64,000 bases of DNA. It comes from Methylocaldum sp. 14B. GTDB lineage: Bacteria; Pseudomonadota; Gammaproteobacteria; Methylococcales; Methylococcaceae. Within the stretch, counting starts at the first letter, position 1. Each line of letters starts with the position of its first letter. Made by a program: the position numbers and the translations under genes. Of this stretch, positions 35,475-45,015 are shown one piece after another. The DNA is taken from the NCBI RefSeq assembly GCF_002005105.1, contig NZ_MSCV01000015.1, positions 62,001 through 126,000 on the forward strand, written 5' to 3'. The notes under the pieces are model-generated. The model had not been told where the DNA came from, searched no databases, and saw only the letters and a list, made by a program, of their open reading frames with translations.

Positions 35475-36203
35475 TCAGGCTTCCCGCAAGTCTTTCTCCA
35501 CCTGCTCGATACTGATGTGCCGGATATTCTTGCCTTTGGCATAGTAAATAACGTATTCGCAAATGTTACAGGAGCGGTCACCAATGCGCTCCAGCGACCG
35601 GGCCGACCACATGATATCGAGCGACACCGGAATGGCTCGGGGATCTTCCATCATATACGTGATCTGCTGGCGCATGATGCTTTCGTATTCCCGATCCACC
35701 ATCCTGTCTTCCTGAACGACGCGCAAGGCCTCATCGACGTCCATGCGCGCGAAAGAGTCCAACGCCTCTCGAAGCAATCCGCGCACATGTTTCGCCAGTT
35801 GCTCGACCTCGGTCAACTGGTTCTTCTTCGGATAATGGCTGGCAAGATCGATAGACAGGCGGGCGATGCGCTTGGCTTCGTCCCCGATCCGCTCGAGGTC
35901 GGTAATGGTTTTGATGACCGCTACCACTAACCGCAAGTCGCGGGCGGTGGGTTGGCGTAGGGCGATGATTTGAGTGCATTCCTCATCAATCGAAACTTCC
36001 AGGGAATTAACCTTGTAGTCGTCGGTGATGACACGTTCGGCCAGCTCTACATCGTTATTCACGAGTGCGGTTACGGCCGACTCGACTTGTTCCTCGACCA
36101 GCCCGCCCAGGGTGAGCACCCGATTGCGGATGTCCAGCAGCTCGTGGTCATACTGCTTGGAAATATGCTGATGCAAGTTGTCGGTATCGAAGAAATTGGT
36201 CAT
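35475..36203 (-). CDS. phoU: Phosphate-uptake regulator PhoU
   Basis: Two tandem PhoU helical bundles in 242 residues, each with the metal-binding acidic motif region (LERIGDEAKRIARLS and LERIGDRSCNICEYVIYYA). PhoU links the Pst phosphate transporter to PhoR and lowers Pho regulon activity. No pst or phoBR gene is in this window, so phoU is separated from its usual operon here. Confidence 0.95.
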   Translation of the reverse strand: MTNFFDTDNLHQHISKQYDHELLDIRNRVLTLGGLVEEQVESAVTALVNNDVELAERVITDDYKVNSLEVSIDEECTQIIALRQPTARDLRLVVAVIKTITDLERIGDEAKRIARLSIDLASHYPKKNQLTEVEQLAKHVRGLLREALDSFARMDVDEALRVVQEDRMVDREYESIMRQQITYMMEDPRAIPVSLDIMWSARSLERIGDRSCNICEYVIYYAKGKNIRHISIEQVEKDLREA

Positions 36204-36333
36204 CGTGCTGGGTGATCGGGGTTATCGACGGCGGAGATGTCTCCGCCCCGCATTCTATCAACTCATTCCGGCGCATGAAAGCTCGTGCGCCACGGTCTGC
36301 CATCCCTAAGCGCCAAATGGGAAAATCCAGTTT

Positions 36334-37419
36334 TCATCGGATATGCCGCGAAATGTAGCCAGTAATTTCGGCCCGATCATGGTAGAGCTGCTTGAACGCG
36401 AGAGAATAATCGTTAAGTGTTCTTCCTAATCGTGCTTCGATGATTTCGCGACAGCGCTTGACCTCTTCGTAACGCTTATTCATCGGCAGCTTCAGGTTGA
36501 ATATGGCTCTTCGGCATAAGCCCAGAGCAGTCCACTCGCCGATCAGGGCAGCGATTCTGGCAGGCTGTTCCACCACGTCGCAAACCAGCCAGTCTACCGG
36601 CTTGGGAGGACGATAACGAAATGCGTCCATCCGCAGGTGTTCCACCAGACCGGTGTCCAGCAAGGCGGGTTCGAGTTTTCCGTTATCGACCGCGGTGACT
36701 TTGATATGGTGCTTGACCAACTGAAAAGTCCAGCCGCCCGGTGCTGCACCGAGGTCGACCGCCGTCATGCCGGGGCTAAGGCTCTCTTTCGGATCGTCGA
36801 GAAAAGTCAGAAAGGCTTCTTCCAGCTTGAGCGTGGATCGGCTTGGTGCACCGCGGGGAAATTTCAGGCGGGGAATGCCCATTAACCAGGGACAAGAGTT
36901 GCCGGGTATCGAAATACCGACATAGGCGGCGATAGAGCTAAGAAAAAAGAGGTGCAGGCGGGGATCTGATGGGCTGCCGAGCAATCCGCTGTCTTTAAAT
37001 GCGCGATCGAAGGGTGCTGCGAATTTGCGCAAGAAGACCGCGAGCGATTTTGCTCCGTTGGTGTCCGCGGTTTCGAGGAATGCCTCTGAAAACCGGTCTC
37101 CCAAGTGCCGGGCCGCTTGCAGCAAGGGCTGCGTGCGGTCGGCGACGGGAAGCTCGGTAAAGGGACCCAACGCAAAAACCAGTTGCCGTGCAAAGATTAG
37201 ATCTTTGAGCCGAAGACCTCTGTCGTGTAGCGAAACGGCTTCGGTGGCATGCGGTATGAATGCCACGAAGCCGCTGTCGGGCTTCGCCTTTACATAGCCG
37301 GATACCCCGAGTTCGCCGGTTCGCTCCAAAATTTCGGCGGCGCATTCCTTTTCAAATCCGCCGCGGCAATAGAGTAGAACGGAGCGGGGAATATCGGTGT
37401 TTAGGGTATTCAAGCCCAA
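36334..37419 (-). CDS. rlmM: 23S rRNA 2'-O-methyltransferase RlmM
   Basis: Methylates the 2'-O of C2498 in 23S rRNA using SAM. The N-terminal part is a THUMP-like region (LLYCRGGFEKECAAEI), the SAM site is AVDLGAAPGGWTFQL, and later segments DWLVCDVVEQP and FNLKLPMNKRYEEV carry the catalytic Asp and Lys. The 361 residues match E. coli RlmM/YgdE. The start is uncertain: TTG at 37419 or TTG at 37413, both just after the galE stop; no ATG fits the conserved N-terminus. Confidence 0.9.
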   Translation of the reverse strand: MGLNTLNTDIPRSVLLYCRGGFEKECAAEILERTGELGVSGYVKAKPDSGFVAFIPHATEAVSLHDRGLRLKDLIFARQLVFALGPFTELPVADRTQPLLQAARHLGDRFSEAFLETADTNGAKSLAVFLRKFAAPFDRAFKDSGLLGSPSDPRLHLFFLSSIAAYVGISIPGNSCPWLMGIPRLKFPRGAPSRSTLKLEEAFLTFLDDPKESLSPGMTAVDLGAAPGGWTFQLVKHHIKVTAVDNGKLEPALLDTGLVEHLRMDAFRYRPPKPVDWLVCDVVEQPARIAALIGEWTALGLCRRAIFNLKLPMNKRYEEVKRCREIIEARLGRTLNDYSLAFKQLYHDRAEITGYISRHIR

Positions 37420-37426
37420 GTTGCTT

Positions 37427-38425
37427 CTAATTGCCCCAAGGATGTTCGATAAGTTTCTTTTCCCAGTCCAGGGACGTCTTTACGATGAACGGCAGGTCGT
37501 CGTAGCGCGGTGTCCAGTCGAGCAATTCCCGGATCTTTCCGACCGCCGCCACCAACTGAGGCGGATCCCCGGGACGCCTTGGCATTTCCTCCACCGTGAT
37601 CGGCTTTCCGTTTACTCGATTCACCGCGTTGATGACCGCTCGGACACTATAGCCGTGTCCGTAGCCGCAATTCAGCGTGGCCGAGTCGCCGCCGTTGCGC
37701 AAATAGGTCAAGGCTTGAATATGAGCGTCGGCGAGATCGCTGACGTGAATGTAATCCCGCACACCGGTGCCGTCCTCGGTCGGGTAGTCGGTACCGAAAA
37801 CGCATAATTTTTCCCGCTTGCCGACGGCTACTTCCGCCGCGACCTTGATCAGCAAGGTCGCTTTGCGGGTCGATTGGCCGATCCTGCCTTCCGGATCGGA
37901 ACCGGCCACGTTGAAATACCGCAGGATGACATGTTTCAGGTCCGTTGCCGCCGAGAGGTCCCGAAGCATCCACTCGCTCATCAGCTTCGATGCGCCGTAG
38001 GGATTGATCGGTGCGGTCGGCGACGACTCGGATGCGTAGGGTTCGTTAGGAATGCCGTATACGGCGGCGGTCGAAGAGAAAATGAAATGTTTAACGCCGG
38101 CATCGCGGGCACATTCCAGTAGATTGCGCGTCTTGCAGGTATTGTTGCCGTAATATTTCAGCGGATCGGATACGGACTCCGGAACGATGGTGTGGGCGGC
38201 GAAGTGAAGTACCGAATCGACCTCGTAGTCGCGCAAAATTCGCGATACCAAGTTCGTGTCGCCCGTATCGCCCTCGACGAAATCTCCATACAGCACGGCT
38301 TCCTTAAAGCCGGTGGAGAGATTGTCGAGCACCACCAGGCGTTCCCCCATTTCACCCAATTGCTTGACCAAATGGCTGCCGATATAACCGGCACCGCCCG
38401 TGACTAAAACGCCTTTTCTTTCCAT
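37427..38425 (-). CDS. galE: UDP-glucose 4-epimerase GalE
   Basis: Extended short-chain dehydrogenase of 332 residues interconverting UDP-glucose and UDP-galactose. VTGGAGYIGSH binds NAD; SSTAAVYG and NPYGASKLM hold the catalytic Ser/Tyr/Lys; TDYPTEDGTGVRDYIHV is characteristic of GalE. It probably feeds polysaccharide synthesis, together with the epimerase/dehydrogenase pair at 40.4-42.7 kb. It lies 58 bp after moeA and 7 bp before rlmM. Confidence 0.95.
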   Translation of the reverse strand: MERKGVLVTGGAGYIGSHLVKQLGEMGERLVVLDNLSTGFKEAVLYGDFVEGDTGDTNLVSRILRDYEVDSVLHFAAHTIVPESVSDPLKYYGNNTCKTRNLLECARDAGVKHFIFSSTAAVYGIPNEPYASESSPTAPINPYGASKLMSEWMLRDLSAATDLKHVILRYFNVAGSDPEGRIGQSTRKATLLIKVAAEVAVGKREKLCVFGTDYPTEDGTGVRDYIHVSDLADAHIQALTYLRNGGDSATLNCGYGHGYSVRAVINAVNRVNGKPITVEEMPRRPGDPPQLVAAVGKIRELLDWTPRYDDLPFIVKTSLDWEKKLIEHPWGN

Positions 38426-38483
38426 ATCGTGCTCCTCGTTGGTGGATTGGTGGGGTTTGTGATCATGGTGAACGGCGCGCTTC

Positions 38484-39743
38484 TCAGGATCCGATCGCTT
38501 GATGGAAGCCGTGAAAAGGTTCTACGTCCACGGTTTGGCCGGCTTCGATTCCCGCGTTTTCGACGGGAAGAACGATGAAGCAGTTGGCCGAACTCATGGA
38601 GGTCATCTGTGAAGCGCTTTGACCGCCCAGGCCGGTCACGGTGAAGATGCCGTTCGGGTCGCGGCGATAAATGCCGCGCTGGAATTCCAGTCGCCCGGGT
38701 TGTTTATGAAGACGATTGGTGCAAACGGCCCGGAGCCGCAAGGGTTCGACGATCGATGCGCCCATCAGGCGCAGCAGTGCGGGGCGAGCCAGTTGTTGAA
38801 ACGTCACCATCATAGATACCGGATTTCCCGGCAAACCGAAAAAAAAGCTCGAATTGATCCGGCCGAAAACGAAGGGCTTTCCGGGTTTGATGGCGACTTT
38901 CCAGAAATCGATGTGGCCGATTTCTTTTACGACTTCAGTGATGAAATCGGCATCGCCCACCGAGGCGCCACCGGAGGTGATGACGGCATCGGCTTGGTTC
39001 GATGCTTCCAGCAGAACGCGTTGGATTTCTTCCTTGTTATCTCCCGTCACGCCCATATCGATCGTTTCGACCCCCAACCCGGCTAACAATGCATCCAGCA
39101 CATAACGGTTGCTGTCATGAATTTCGCCGAATGCCAGCGGTTCGGTGATAGGGCGGAGCTCGTCGCCGGTGGAAAAAAAAGCGACGCGCGGTTTGCGGCG
39201 GACGGAAACCGAGGGACTGCCGATCGACGCCAATAGTCCCAATTCGGCGGGGCCGAGACGTTGTCCCTCGTCAAGAAGCCGGTCGCCGGATTTTATTTCT
39301 TCCCCGCGAGACCGAATGCATTCGCCCGGCTTGGTTTTTTCGGTGACTCGAATTCGATCCCCGTCGCGGTGCGCGTGCTCCAGCATGATCACGGCATCGG
39401 CGCCTTCCGGGAGCGCGGCGCCGGTGAAAATCCGCACGCACTCCCCGGCCGAGATCGGAGCCGAATGAGGCCGGCCTGCCCAAGCGGTACCGACGACGCG
39501 AAGCACGGGTGTTTCCTGGATTTCATCGGCTCTTAACGCGTAGCCATCCATAGCCGAGCTGGAAAAAGGAGGAAGGTCGGTCGATGCGTAGACCGGTTCC
39601 GCCAAGATACGGCCGAGCGCCTGTTTCAAAGGGATCTGTTCGATTCCCGCCGCGGGCAATATGGCATTGAGCATCCGATTCAGCGCTTCGTCCAATGCCA
39701 AGGGTTGCGACTGTTTCTCGGAGCAGCAATCACACTCGCGCAT
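38484..39743 (-). CDS. moeA: Molybdopterin molybdenumtransferase MoeA
   Basis: Inserts molybdate into adenylated molybdopterin. The frame opens at 39821, but the ATG at 39743 is preferred because AGGAA precedes it and the family's N-terminus begins nearby; this gives 419 residues. Visible motifs are SSAMDGYALRADE, FTGAALPEGADAVIM, HDSNRY, SGGASVGDADF and GLPGNPVSMMV. The first residues include a CDCC cluster, unusual for MoeA. It overlaps mobB by 14 bp, so the two molybdenum-cofactor steps are coupled. Confidence 0.93.
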   Translation of the reverse strand: MRECDCCSEKQSQPLALDEALNRMLNAILPAAGIEQIPLKQALGRILAEPVYASTDLPPFSSSAMDGYALRADEIQETPVLRVVGTAWAGRPHSAPISAGECVRIFTGAALPEGADAVIMLEHAHRDGDRIRVTEKTKPGECIRSRGEEIKSGDRLLDEGQRLGPAELGLLASIGSPSVSVRRKPRVAFFSTGDELRPITEPLAFGEIHDSNRYVLDALLAGLGVETIDMGVTGDNKEEIQRVLLEASNQADAVITSGGASVGDADFITEVVKEIGHIDFWKVAIKPGKPFVFGRINSSFFFGLPGNPVSMMVTFQQLARPALLRLMGASIVEPLRLRAVCTNRLHKQPGRLEFQRGIYRRDPNGIFTVTGLGGQSASQMTSMSSANCFIVLPVENAGIEAGQTVDVEPFHGFHQAIGS

Positions 39744-40269
39744 GGGCAAGAAATTCCTGGTAAATGAAACGGGTAATTTGTTCCGGATCGTTGATATCGA
39801 GTCTCGGTATGTTGGGCTCAACCGCCGGTTCGGCGTCCGTTGCGATCGCGATGATGGTGTCGTCGGCGGGAAACAAAAGAGGTTTGCCGAGAGCAGGACG
39901 GTGCAACTCGATTTTCGGGAAGCGTTCTCGCTTGAATCCTTCCACCAAGATCAGGTCCAGGCCGGTCTGGTCGAAATAAGCCAACTCCTCGGCTAGCGTC
40001 GGTTCTCGGATTACCCGGTGTTCCGTGATGATGGCGCGGCGGTGCGACGAACTCAGCATGACCGGGCTTGCTCCGGCCCTCCGCAACTCGTAGCTGTCTT
40101 TGCCGGGATAATCTATTTCGAAGCTGTGATGACTGTGCTTGATAAGCCCGACGCTAAGCTCGTTCAATCGGAGCAGCGGGATGATCTTCTTTAAAAGCGT
40201 GGTCTTGCCGGTGCCGCTGAAAGCTGCAAAGCCTAGTATCGGCACCTGCGCATTGCGGAAATTCAGCAT
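39730..40269 (-). CDS. mobB: Molybdopterin-guanine dinucleotide biosynthesis adaptor MobB
   Basis: GTP-binding accessory protein for MGD formation. The P-loop is GFAAFSGTGKTTLL near residue 13, followed by VGLIKHSHHSFEIDYPGKDS and LILVEGFKRERFPKIEL, all typical. The 179 residues match the family. It is the first gene of the mobB-moeA-galE-rlmM leftward string. A molybdoenzyme such as formate dehydrogenase or nitrate reductase would use the cofactor; none is in the window. Confidence 0.92.
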   Translation of the reverse strand: MLNFRNAQVPILGFAAFSGTGKTTLLKKIIPLLRLNELSVGLIKHSHHSFEIDYPGKDSYELRRAGASPVMLSSSHRRAIITEHRVIREPTLAEELAYFDQTGLDLILVEGFKRERFPKIELHRPALGKPLLFPADDTIIAIATDAEPAVEPNIPRLDINDPEQITRFIYQEFLAHARV

Positions 40270-40410
40270 TCAGATGGAGCGATAGACGGATCGCAAATGA
40301 GATGAGAGGCAAGTCGACGATTTTGCCGGGCGCCAGTGCACAGACTCTCACATTCCAATGGGTGTCCGCTTCGGAAATGCGATTCAGGGTCTGTTTTCCT
40401 CATCGCCCGG

Positions 40411-41421
40411 CTAGGACACACGATAGTAATCTTTGTACCACCCGACAAAATTGGAAATCCCGGTTTCTATGGGCGTTGCCGGCCGATAGTCTACATCACG
40501 GATAAGATCGTCCACATCCGCGTAGGTGTCGGGTACATCGCCGCTTTGCATGGGAAGAAGGTTTTTTTCGGCTTTCTTGCCGAGGCAATCCTCCAGAACT
40601 TCGATAAAACGCATGAGCTCGACCGGCTGGTGATTGCCGATATTATAAAGGCGGTACGGCGCCTTGCTGGTGCCGGGATCGGGGTGGTCGCCGTTCCAAT
40701 TCGGGTTGGGCGCCGCGATGTTGTCAAGAACTCTGACTACGCCTTCCACAATATCGTCGATATAGGTGAAGTCGCGGCGGTGATGTCCGAAATTGAAGAC
40801 GTCTATCGGCTTACCGGCCAGGATGTTCCGGGTGAACATGAACAAAGCCATGTCCGGGCGGCCCCAAGGGCCGTACACGGTGAAAAAGCGCAGGCCGGTG
40901 GTAGGCAAGCCATAGAGGTGGCTGTAAGTGTGCGCCATCAGTTCGTTGGCTTTCTTCGTGGCCGCGTACAGGCTCACCGGGTGGTCGACGTTGTGGTGGA
41001 CCGAAAACGGCATGGCGGTATTGGCACCGTAAACGGAGCTGGACGAGGCATAGACTAGGTGCTCGATCTCGTGATGCCGGCACGCCTCCAACATATTGCA
41101 GAAACCCACCAGATTCGCATCGATGTATGCATGAGGATGCGTCAGCGAATATCTCACCCCGGCTTGAGCGGCAAGATTCACCACGCGCTGCGGCCGGTGA
41201 TCCGCAAACGCCTGATTCAGACGCTCGCGGTCTTCCAGGGCGATGCGGATTTCCGTGAAGCCGGGGTGACTTTTGAGCCGGGCGAGCCGCGCTTCCTTGA
41301 GACCGACATCGTAGTAATCGTTGACGTTATCAATGCCGATAACCTCGTCCCCGCGTGCCAATAGCACCTGCGCCAGCGCTGCGCCGATAAATCCCGCCGT
41401 TCCTGTGACCAATACTTTCAT
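40411..41421 (-). CDS. NAD-dependent nucleotide-sugar epimerase (UDP-glucuronate 4-epimerase-like)
   Basis: Extended short-chain dehydrogenase, 336 residues. [14 protein letters not shown] binds [26 protein letters not shown] and [11 protein letters not shown] (Tyr/Lys pair) are the hallmark of UDP-glucuronate 4-epimerases and capsule epimerases. [15 protein letters not shown] and the C-terminal [13 protein letters not shown] agree. It lies 18 bp after the UDP-sugar dehydrogenase, so the pair probably makes a uronic acid nucleotide sugar for capsule or EPS. Confidence 0.9.
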   Translation of the reverse strand: MKVLVTGTAGFIGAALAQVLLARGDEVIGIDNVNDYYDVGLKEARLARLKSHPGFTEIRIALEDRERLNQAFADHRPQRVVNLAAQAGVRYSLTHPHAYIDANLVGFCNMLEACRHHEIEHLVYASSSSVYGANTAMPFSVHHNVDHPVSLYAATKKANELMAHTYSHLYGLPTTGLRFFTVYGPWGRPDMALFMFTRNILAGKPIDVFNFGHHRRDFTYIDDIVEGVVRVLDNIAAPNPNWNGDHPDPGTSKAPYRLYNIGNHQPVELMRFIEVLEDCLGKKAEKNLLPMQSGDVPDTYADVDDLIRDVDYRPATPIETGISNFVGWYKDYYRVS

Positions 41422-41439
41422 TGGCGATGTCCCTGTGAA

Positions 41440-42717
41440 TTATAAGTAATCATCTACGATGTCGTGGGGCAGTGCGTACTTGACATCGAACAAGACGCCA
41501 TCGGGTTTTGCCAACGCCCGAATGGCTTGGACGCCCATGGCTTTGAATTCCCGGTGGGCGACGGCAATCACGACGGCATCGTACTTTCCGGCCGGAAGCT
41601 CCCTGACGAGATCGATGCCGTATTCTTCCTTGACTTCCTCGGGATTCGCCCACGTATCGTAAACATCGACCCGAGCATTGTAGCTCTCGAGTTCTTTGAT
41701 GATGTCCGTTACCCGTGTGTTCCGAATGTCGGGGCAATTTTCCTTGAAGGTCAATCCCATGATGAGAATGTTTGATTGACAGACTTGAAGGCGCCTCCGA
41801 GTCATTAGTTTGACCAATCGACTGGCGACATACTCGCCCATGCCGTCGTTGATGCGGCGACCGGCCAGGATGATTTCGGGGTGATGCCCGATTTCTTGGG
41901 CTTTATGGGTCAGGTAATACGGGTCGACACCGATACAGTGCCCGCCGACCAGACCTGGACGGAAGGGAAGAAAGTTCCACTTGCTTCCGGCGGCCTCGAG
42001 AACCTCTAACGTGTTCAAGCCCAACTTGTTGAACAAGATCGCCAACTCGTTGATGAGCGCGATGTTCACGTCTCTCTGCGTGTTCTCGATGACTTTCGCC
42101 GCCTCGGCGACTTTGATGCTGCTGGCTTTGTGAGTGCCGGCCGTGATGATTTTTCGGTAAAGCTCGTCGACGAAGTCGGCGACTTCCGAGGTCGAGCCCG
42201 ACGTGACTTTCTTGATGGTGGTCACGCGGTGTTCCTTATCGCCGGGATTGATGCGTTCGGGGCTGTAACCGCAGTAGAAATCCCGGTTGAAGCTCAATCC
42301 CGATCGAGCCTCCAGGATCGGTACGCAGACTTCTTCGGTTGCTCCCGGATAAACCGTGGATTCGTAAATGACAATATCGCCTTTCGAGAGAAGCTTGCCG
42401 ACCGTGTCGCTGGCTTTTTCCAGGGGAGTCAGATCCGGACGTTTGTGTTCGTCAATGGGGGTCGGGACGGTAACGATATAGACGTTGCAGCTCAAGAGAT
42501 CGGCGGGATTGGCCGTATAGCTCAGTCGTTTTACGCTGGCGAGTTCTTCGGCGTCGACTTCGAGCGATCGGTCGAGTCCGTCTTTCAATTCCGCAATGCG
42601 CTGGGCGTTGATATCCAGGCCTACGGTATCGAAGTGCTTGCCGAATTCCACAGCGAGCGGAAGTCCTACATAGCCCAGTCCGATTATGCCGATCTTCGTT
42701 TCAGCGAGCGAGCGCAT
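41440..42717 (-). CDS. tviB: UDP-sugar 6-dehydrogenase, TviB/WbpA type
   Basis: Oxidises a UDP-hexose (UDP-GlcNAc or UDP-GalNAc in the TviB/WbpA group) to the uronate. [20 protein letters not shown] binds NAD; the catalytic cysteine is in [16 protein letters not shown]; and [18 protein letters not shown] is the signature C-terminal segment. A start at 42744 is open, but GGAGG lies 4 bases before the ATG at 42717, giving 425 residues, the family size. A perfect TATAAT on the same strand lies about 50 bp upstream. Confidence 0.9.
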   Translation of the reverse strand: MRSLAETKIGIIGLGYVGLPLAVEFGKHFDTVGLDINAQRIAELKDGLDRSLEVDAEELASVKRLSYTANPADLLSCNVYIVTVPTPIDEHKRPDLTPLEKASDTVGKLLSKGDIVIYESTVYPGATEEVCVPILEARSGLSFNRDFYCGYSPERINPGDKEHRVTTIKKVTSGSTSEVADFVDELYRKIITAGTHKASSIKVAEAAKVIENTQRDVNIALINELAILFNKLGLNTLEVLEAAGSKWNFLPFRPGLVGGHCIGVDPYYLTHKAQEIGHHPEIILAGRRINDGMGEYVASRLVKLMTRRRLQVCQSNILIMGLTFKENCPDIRNTRVTDIIKELESYNARVDVYDTWANPEEVKEEYGIDLVRELPAGKYDAVVIAVAHREFKAMGVQAIRALAKPDGVLFDVKYALPHDIVDDYL

Positions 42718-43541
42718 CATGCCTCCAAATGAGTGAGAAATCATGGAAATTCAGCGAAAGCTTAGATTATATTTTGGGAGTCTTGTGACGACTAAGCCTT
42801 GACAACGCGCATTCAGTCCCATGGTCGGCCGGTATCGGATTTAAAGCGAGACGATTTCATGAAAGACGGAACTGTTTGCGACGCCGATAACGCAATGTCG
42901 CCTTCAATTCTAAAGGACGGTCATCGAAGCGGGAAGTTTTTCGAGTCGTTCGATAAGCGCCTTGCATTGTGGGGATGCAGATGAAATTGGGAAATGATTG
43001 GCGACGTTGACGTATTGTTCTTGTTCGGCCGTTTGCGGTAAGCATCGTTTCCGAGCGGTAGCCTTAAAAGGCCGGCATGCATCGTAAGCTCGAATTCCTG
43101 AATGAAAAATCCAAAATCAGGTGCGCTTTTAGTACGAAGCGAATGTGTTAAAGTTGTGGCCCGATTACGACCGCAAGCCGAATATCTATCGGCTTGTCGA
43201 CTTGGGGTTTGGAAGATCGCGGAGACAAATGCACTTTAAGGTCTCCGCCGAGCGTAGCCCGGACTAGTCTCGAGTGCATTCGTCTTTGGGGTGAGTGTTG
43301 AGGCATAAGAGAAATCCGTGCGCTAGGGGGCGAGCATAAATAAGAACAGTTCACTCGGTATTCATCGAGTAAGCCAGCACTGATTTGCCGCGCAATCGCA
43401 GTCTTGAACATTGCTTGAGTATGACCTCGATACAATTTTTCTTCGAAATTGATCGGCCGATTCTCATCCCGTAGCTCTGTCGGAATAAGGCAGCTTCGTA
43501 CGCTCTGGCAGCAACTATCTGATTAGGAATCGGCAAGATTT
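42718..43541. other. About 820-bp divergent gap between capsule and EPS genes, no gene seen
   Basis: Only short open frames without family resemblance or good starts are present (the longest are about 95 codons). Small inverted repeats occur, such as GCCGA-N7-TCGGC around 43182-43198 and GGAGAC...GTCTCC around 43214-43239. No sigma54-type GG-N10-GC site with good flanks is visible by eye, although the downstream locus encodes a sigma54 activator. Regulatory sequence or a degraded gene are both possible. Confidence 0.4.
42766..42794 (-). promoter_or_regulatory. Possible promoter of the UDP-sugar dehydrogenase operon
   Basis: On the minus strand a perfect TATAAT (42766-42771) stands 17 bp from TAGTCG (42789-42794), about 50 bp before the tviB-like start. 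The -35 element is weak, so this is only a candidate. Confidence 0.35.
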
Positions 43542-44936
43542 ATGATCCGCGTTTTTCGCCATTATATTTCAAGCATTTATGTCGTTATTTTCCTGCTGGA
43601 CTGCGGTATTTTCTTTTCGGCCTTTTATATGGGGTCGGTTCTACGATTTTTTCCGGATTTCCAAAGCAGCCTTTCGGCGATCGAACTGACCAATCCGTCC
43701 GCGCTGTTCTGCACGTTCATGCTGGCAAGCACTACCGGCATGGGGCTTTATCAACGAGCACAGCACGGAGGCGATGCGGGTTTGCTGCTTCGCGTATTGG
43801 CCAGTTTTGTGCTCGGTACGGTTCTGATGGGTTTGGTCTTTTATGCCATTCCGACGATTTTCGTGGGGCGAGGCGTATTCGGCTATGCATTGCTATCGGC
43901 CCTGGTTTTAACGCTGTTCTCGCGTTTCCTGTTTCTAAAGTTCGTGGACCGGCAGGAGCTTAGGCGCCGGGTGTTGGTTTTAGGGGCCGGTTACAACGCG
44001 AACATGATTCAAGAGTTCGAAAACAAAGCGTCCAATCCGAGCTTTCGTGTTATCGGCTTTGTGCAAATGGGTGGAGATGTCAGTCGGATAGAACCTCACC
44101 GCCTATGTGCGTTGGAAATGCCTCTCAACGAATTCGCCATCGCGCACGATATCGATGAGATCGTTGTCGCGCCGGATGATCGCCGGGGAGGGCTTGCCGT
44201 AGACGAGATTTTGGACTGCAAGATGAATGGTCTGGAAGTGGTGGATCTTTTGCACTTCTTCGAGCGTGAGGCGGGGCTGATTCGAGTCGACTGTCTGCAT
44301 CCCAGTTGGCTGGTTTTTTCCGACGGGTTCCGGTACAGCGGCTTTCAGCAGCTTTCCAAGCGCGCATTCGATGTATTGGCAAGCCTTGCTTTACTCGCGG
44401 TAAGCTGGCCCATCATGTTGCTGACCGCTTTGGCGATTGTGCTCGAGAGCGGTTGGCGTGCGCCGGTGTTTTACCACCAGGTGCGCGTTGGGAAAAATTG
44501 GCGGTTGTTCAAGGTGATAAAGTTCAGGAGCATGCGCACCGATGCCGAAAAAGACGGCAAAGCGCGCTGGGCAACACGGAACGACGATCGTGTCACCCGG
44601 GTGGGGCGATTTATCCGAAAGACTCGCATTGATGAATTGCCGCAGCTGTTCAACGTCCTGAAAGGTGAAATGAGTTTCGTCGGACCTCGTCCGGAGCGGC
44701 CTGAATTCGTAGAAAAGTTCGCAGAAACCATTCCTTATTATTCGGAACGCCATCGGGTGAAGCCGGGCATTACCGGCTGGGCGCAACTGTGTTATCCGTA
44801 TGGGTCGAATTATCAGGATGCCATCGAGAAGCTGCAGTACGACTTGTATTACGTCAAGAATTACAGTCTCTTTCTCGACTTTCTTATTATGTTGCAGACG
44901 ATCGAAGTGGTTGTTTGGGGTAAGGGCGCTCGCTGA
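43542..44936 (+). CDS. EPS initiating sugar transferase, EpsB type of PEP-CTERM systems
   Basis: Polyprenyl-phosphate sugar-1-phosphate transferase that starts exopolysaccharide repeat assembly on a lipid carrier. Four to five N-terminal membrane helices, a central Rossmann-like domain (VLVLGAGYNANMI), another helix near residue 290, and the C-terminal transferase domain with FKVIKFRSMRTDAEKDG, RKTRIDELPQLFNVLKGEMS and VKPGITGWAQL. The 464-residue layout matches the sugar transferases found next to prsK/prsR in PEP-CTERM/exosortase bacteria, as is the case here. Confidence 0.9.
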   Translation: MIRVFRHYISSIYVVIFLLDCGIFFSAFYMGSVLRFFPDFQSSLSAIELTNPSALFCTFMLASTTGMGLYQRAQHGGDAGLLLRVLASFVLGTVLMGLVFYAIPTIFVGRGVFGYALLSALVLTLFSRFLFLKFVDRQELRRRVLVLGAGYNANMIQEFENKASNPSFRVIGFVQMGGDVSRIEPHRLCALEMPLNEFAIAHDIDEIVVAPDDRRGGLAVDEILDCKMNGLEVVDLLHFFEREAGLIRVDCLHPSWLVFSDGFRYSGFQQLSKRAFDVLASLALLAVSWPIMLLTALAIVLESGWRAPVFYHQVRVGKNWRLFKVIKFRSMRTDAEKDGKARWATRNDDRVTRVGRFIRKTRIDELPQLFNVLKGEMSFVGPRPERPEFVEKFAETIPYYSERHRVKPGITGWAQLCYPYGSNYQDAIEKLQYDLYYVKNYSLFLDFLIMLQTIEVVVWGKGAR

Positions 44937-45015
44937 ATGCCCGCTTAGAAAAGTTGGTTCCGGATATTCTGACTACGCTCATTCGCGGAACATTCTTATT
45001 TAACGCAGAGGACGC

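Noticed and set aside
43148-43536. Two overlapping minus-strand frames of 61 and 95 codons as small genes
   Set aside because: No similarity, no good ribosome-binding site and unusual composition; more likely chance frames in a non-coding gap.
43440-43541. Sigma54 promoter before the EPS sugar transferase gene
   Set aside because: CTGGCAGCAACTATCTG has part of the -24 element but lacks the GC at -12 with correct spacing.
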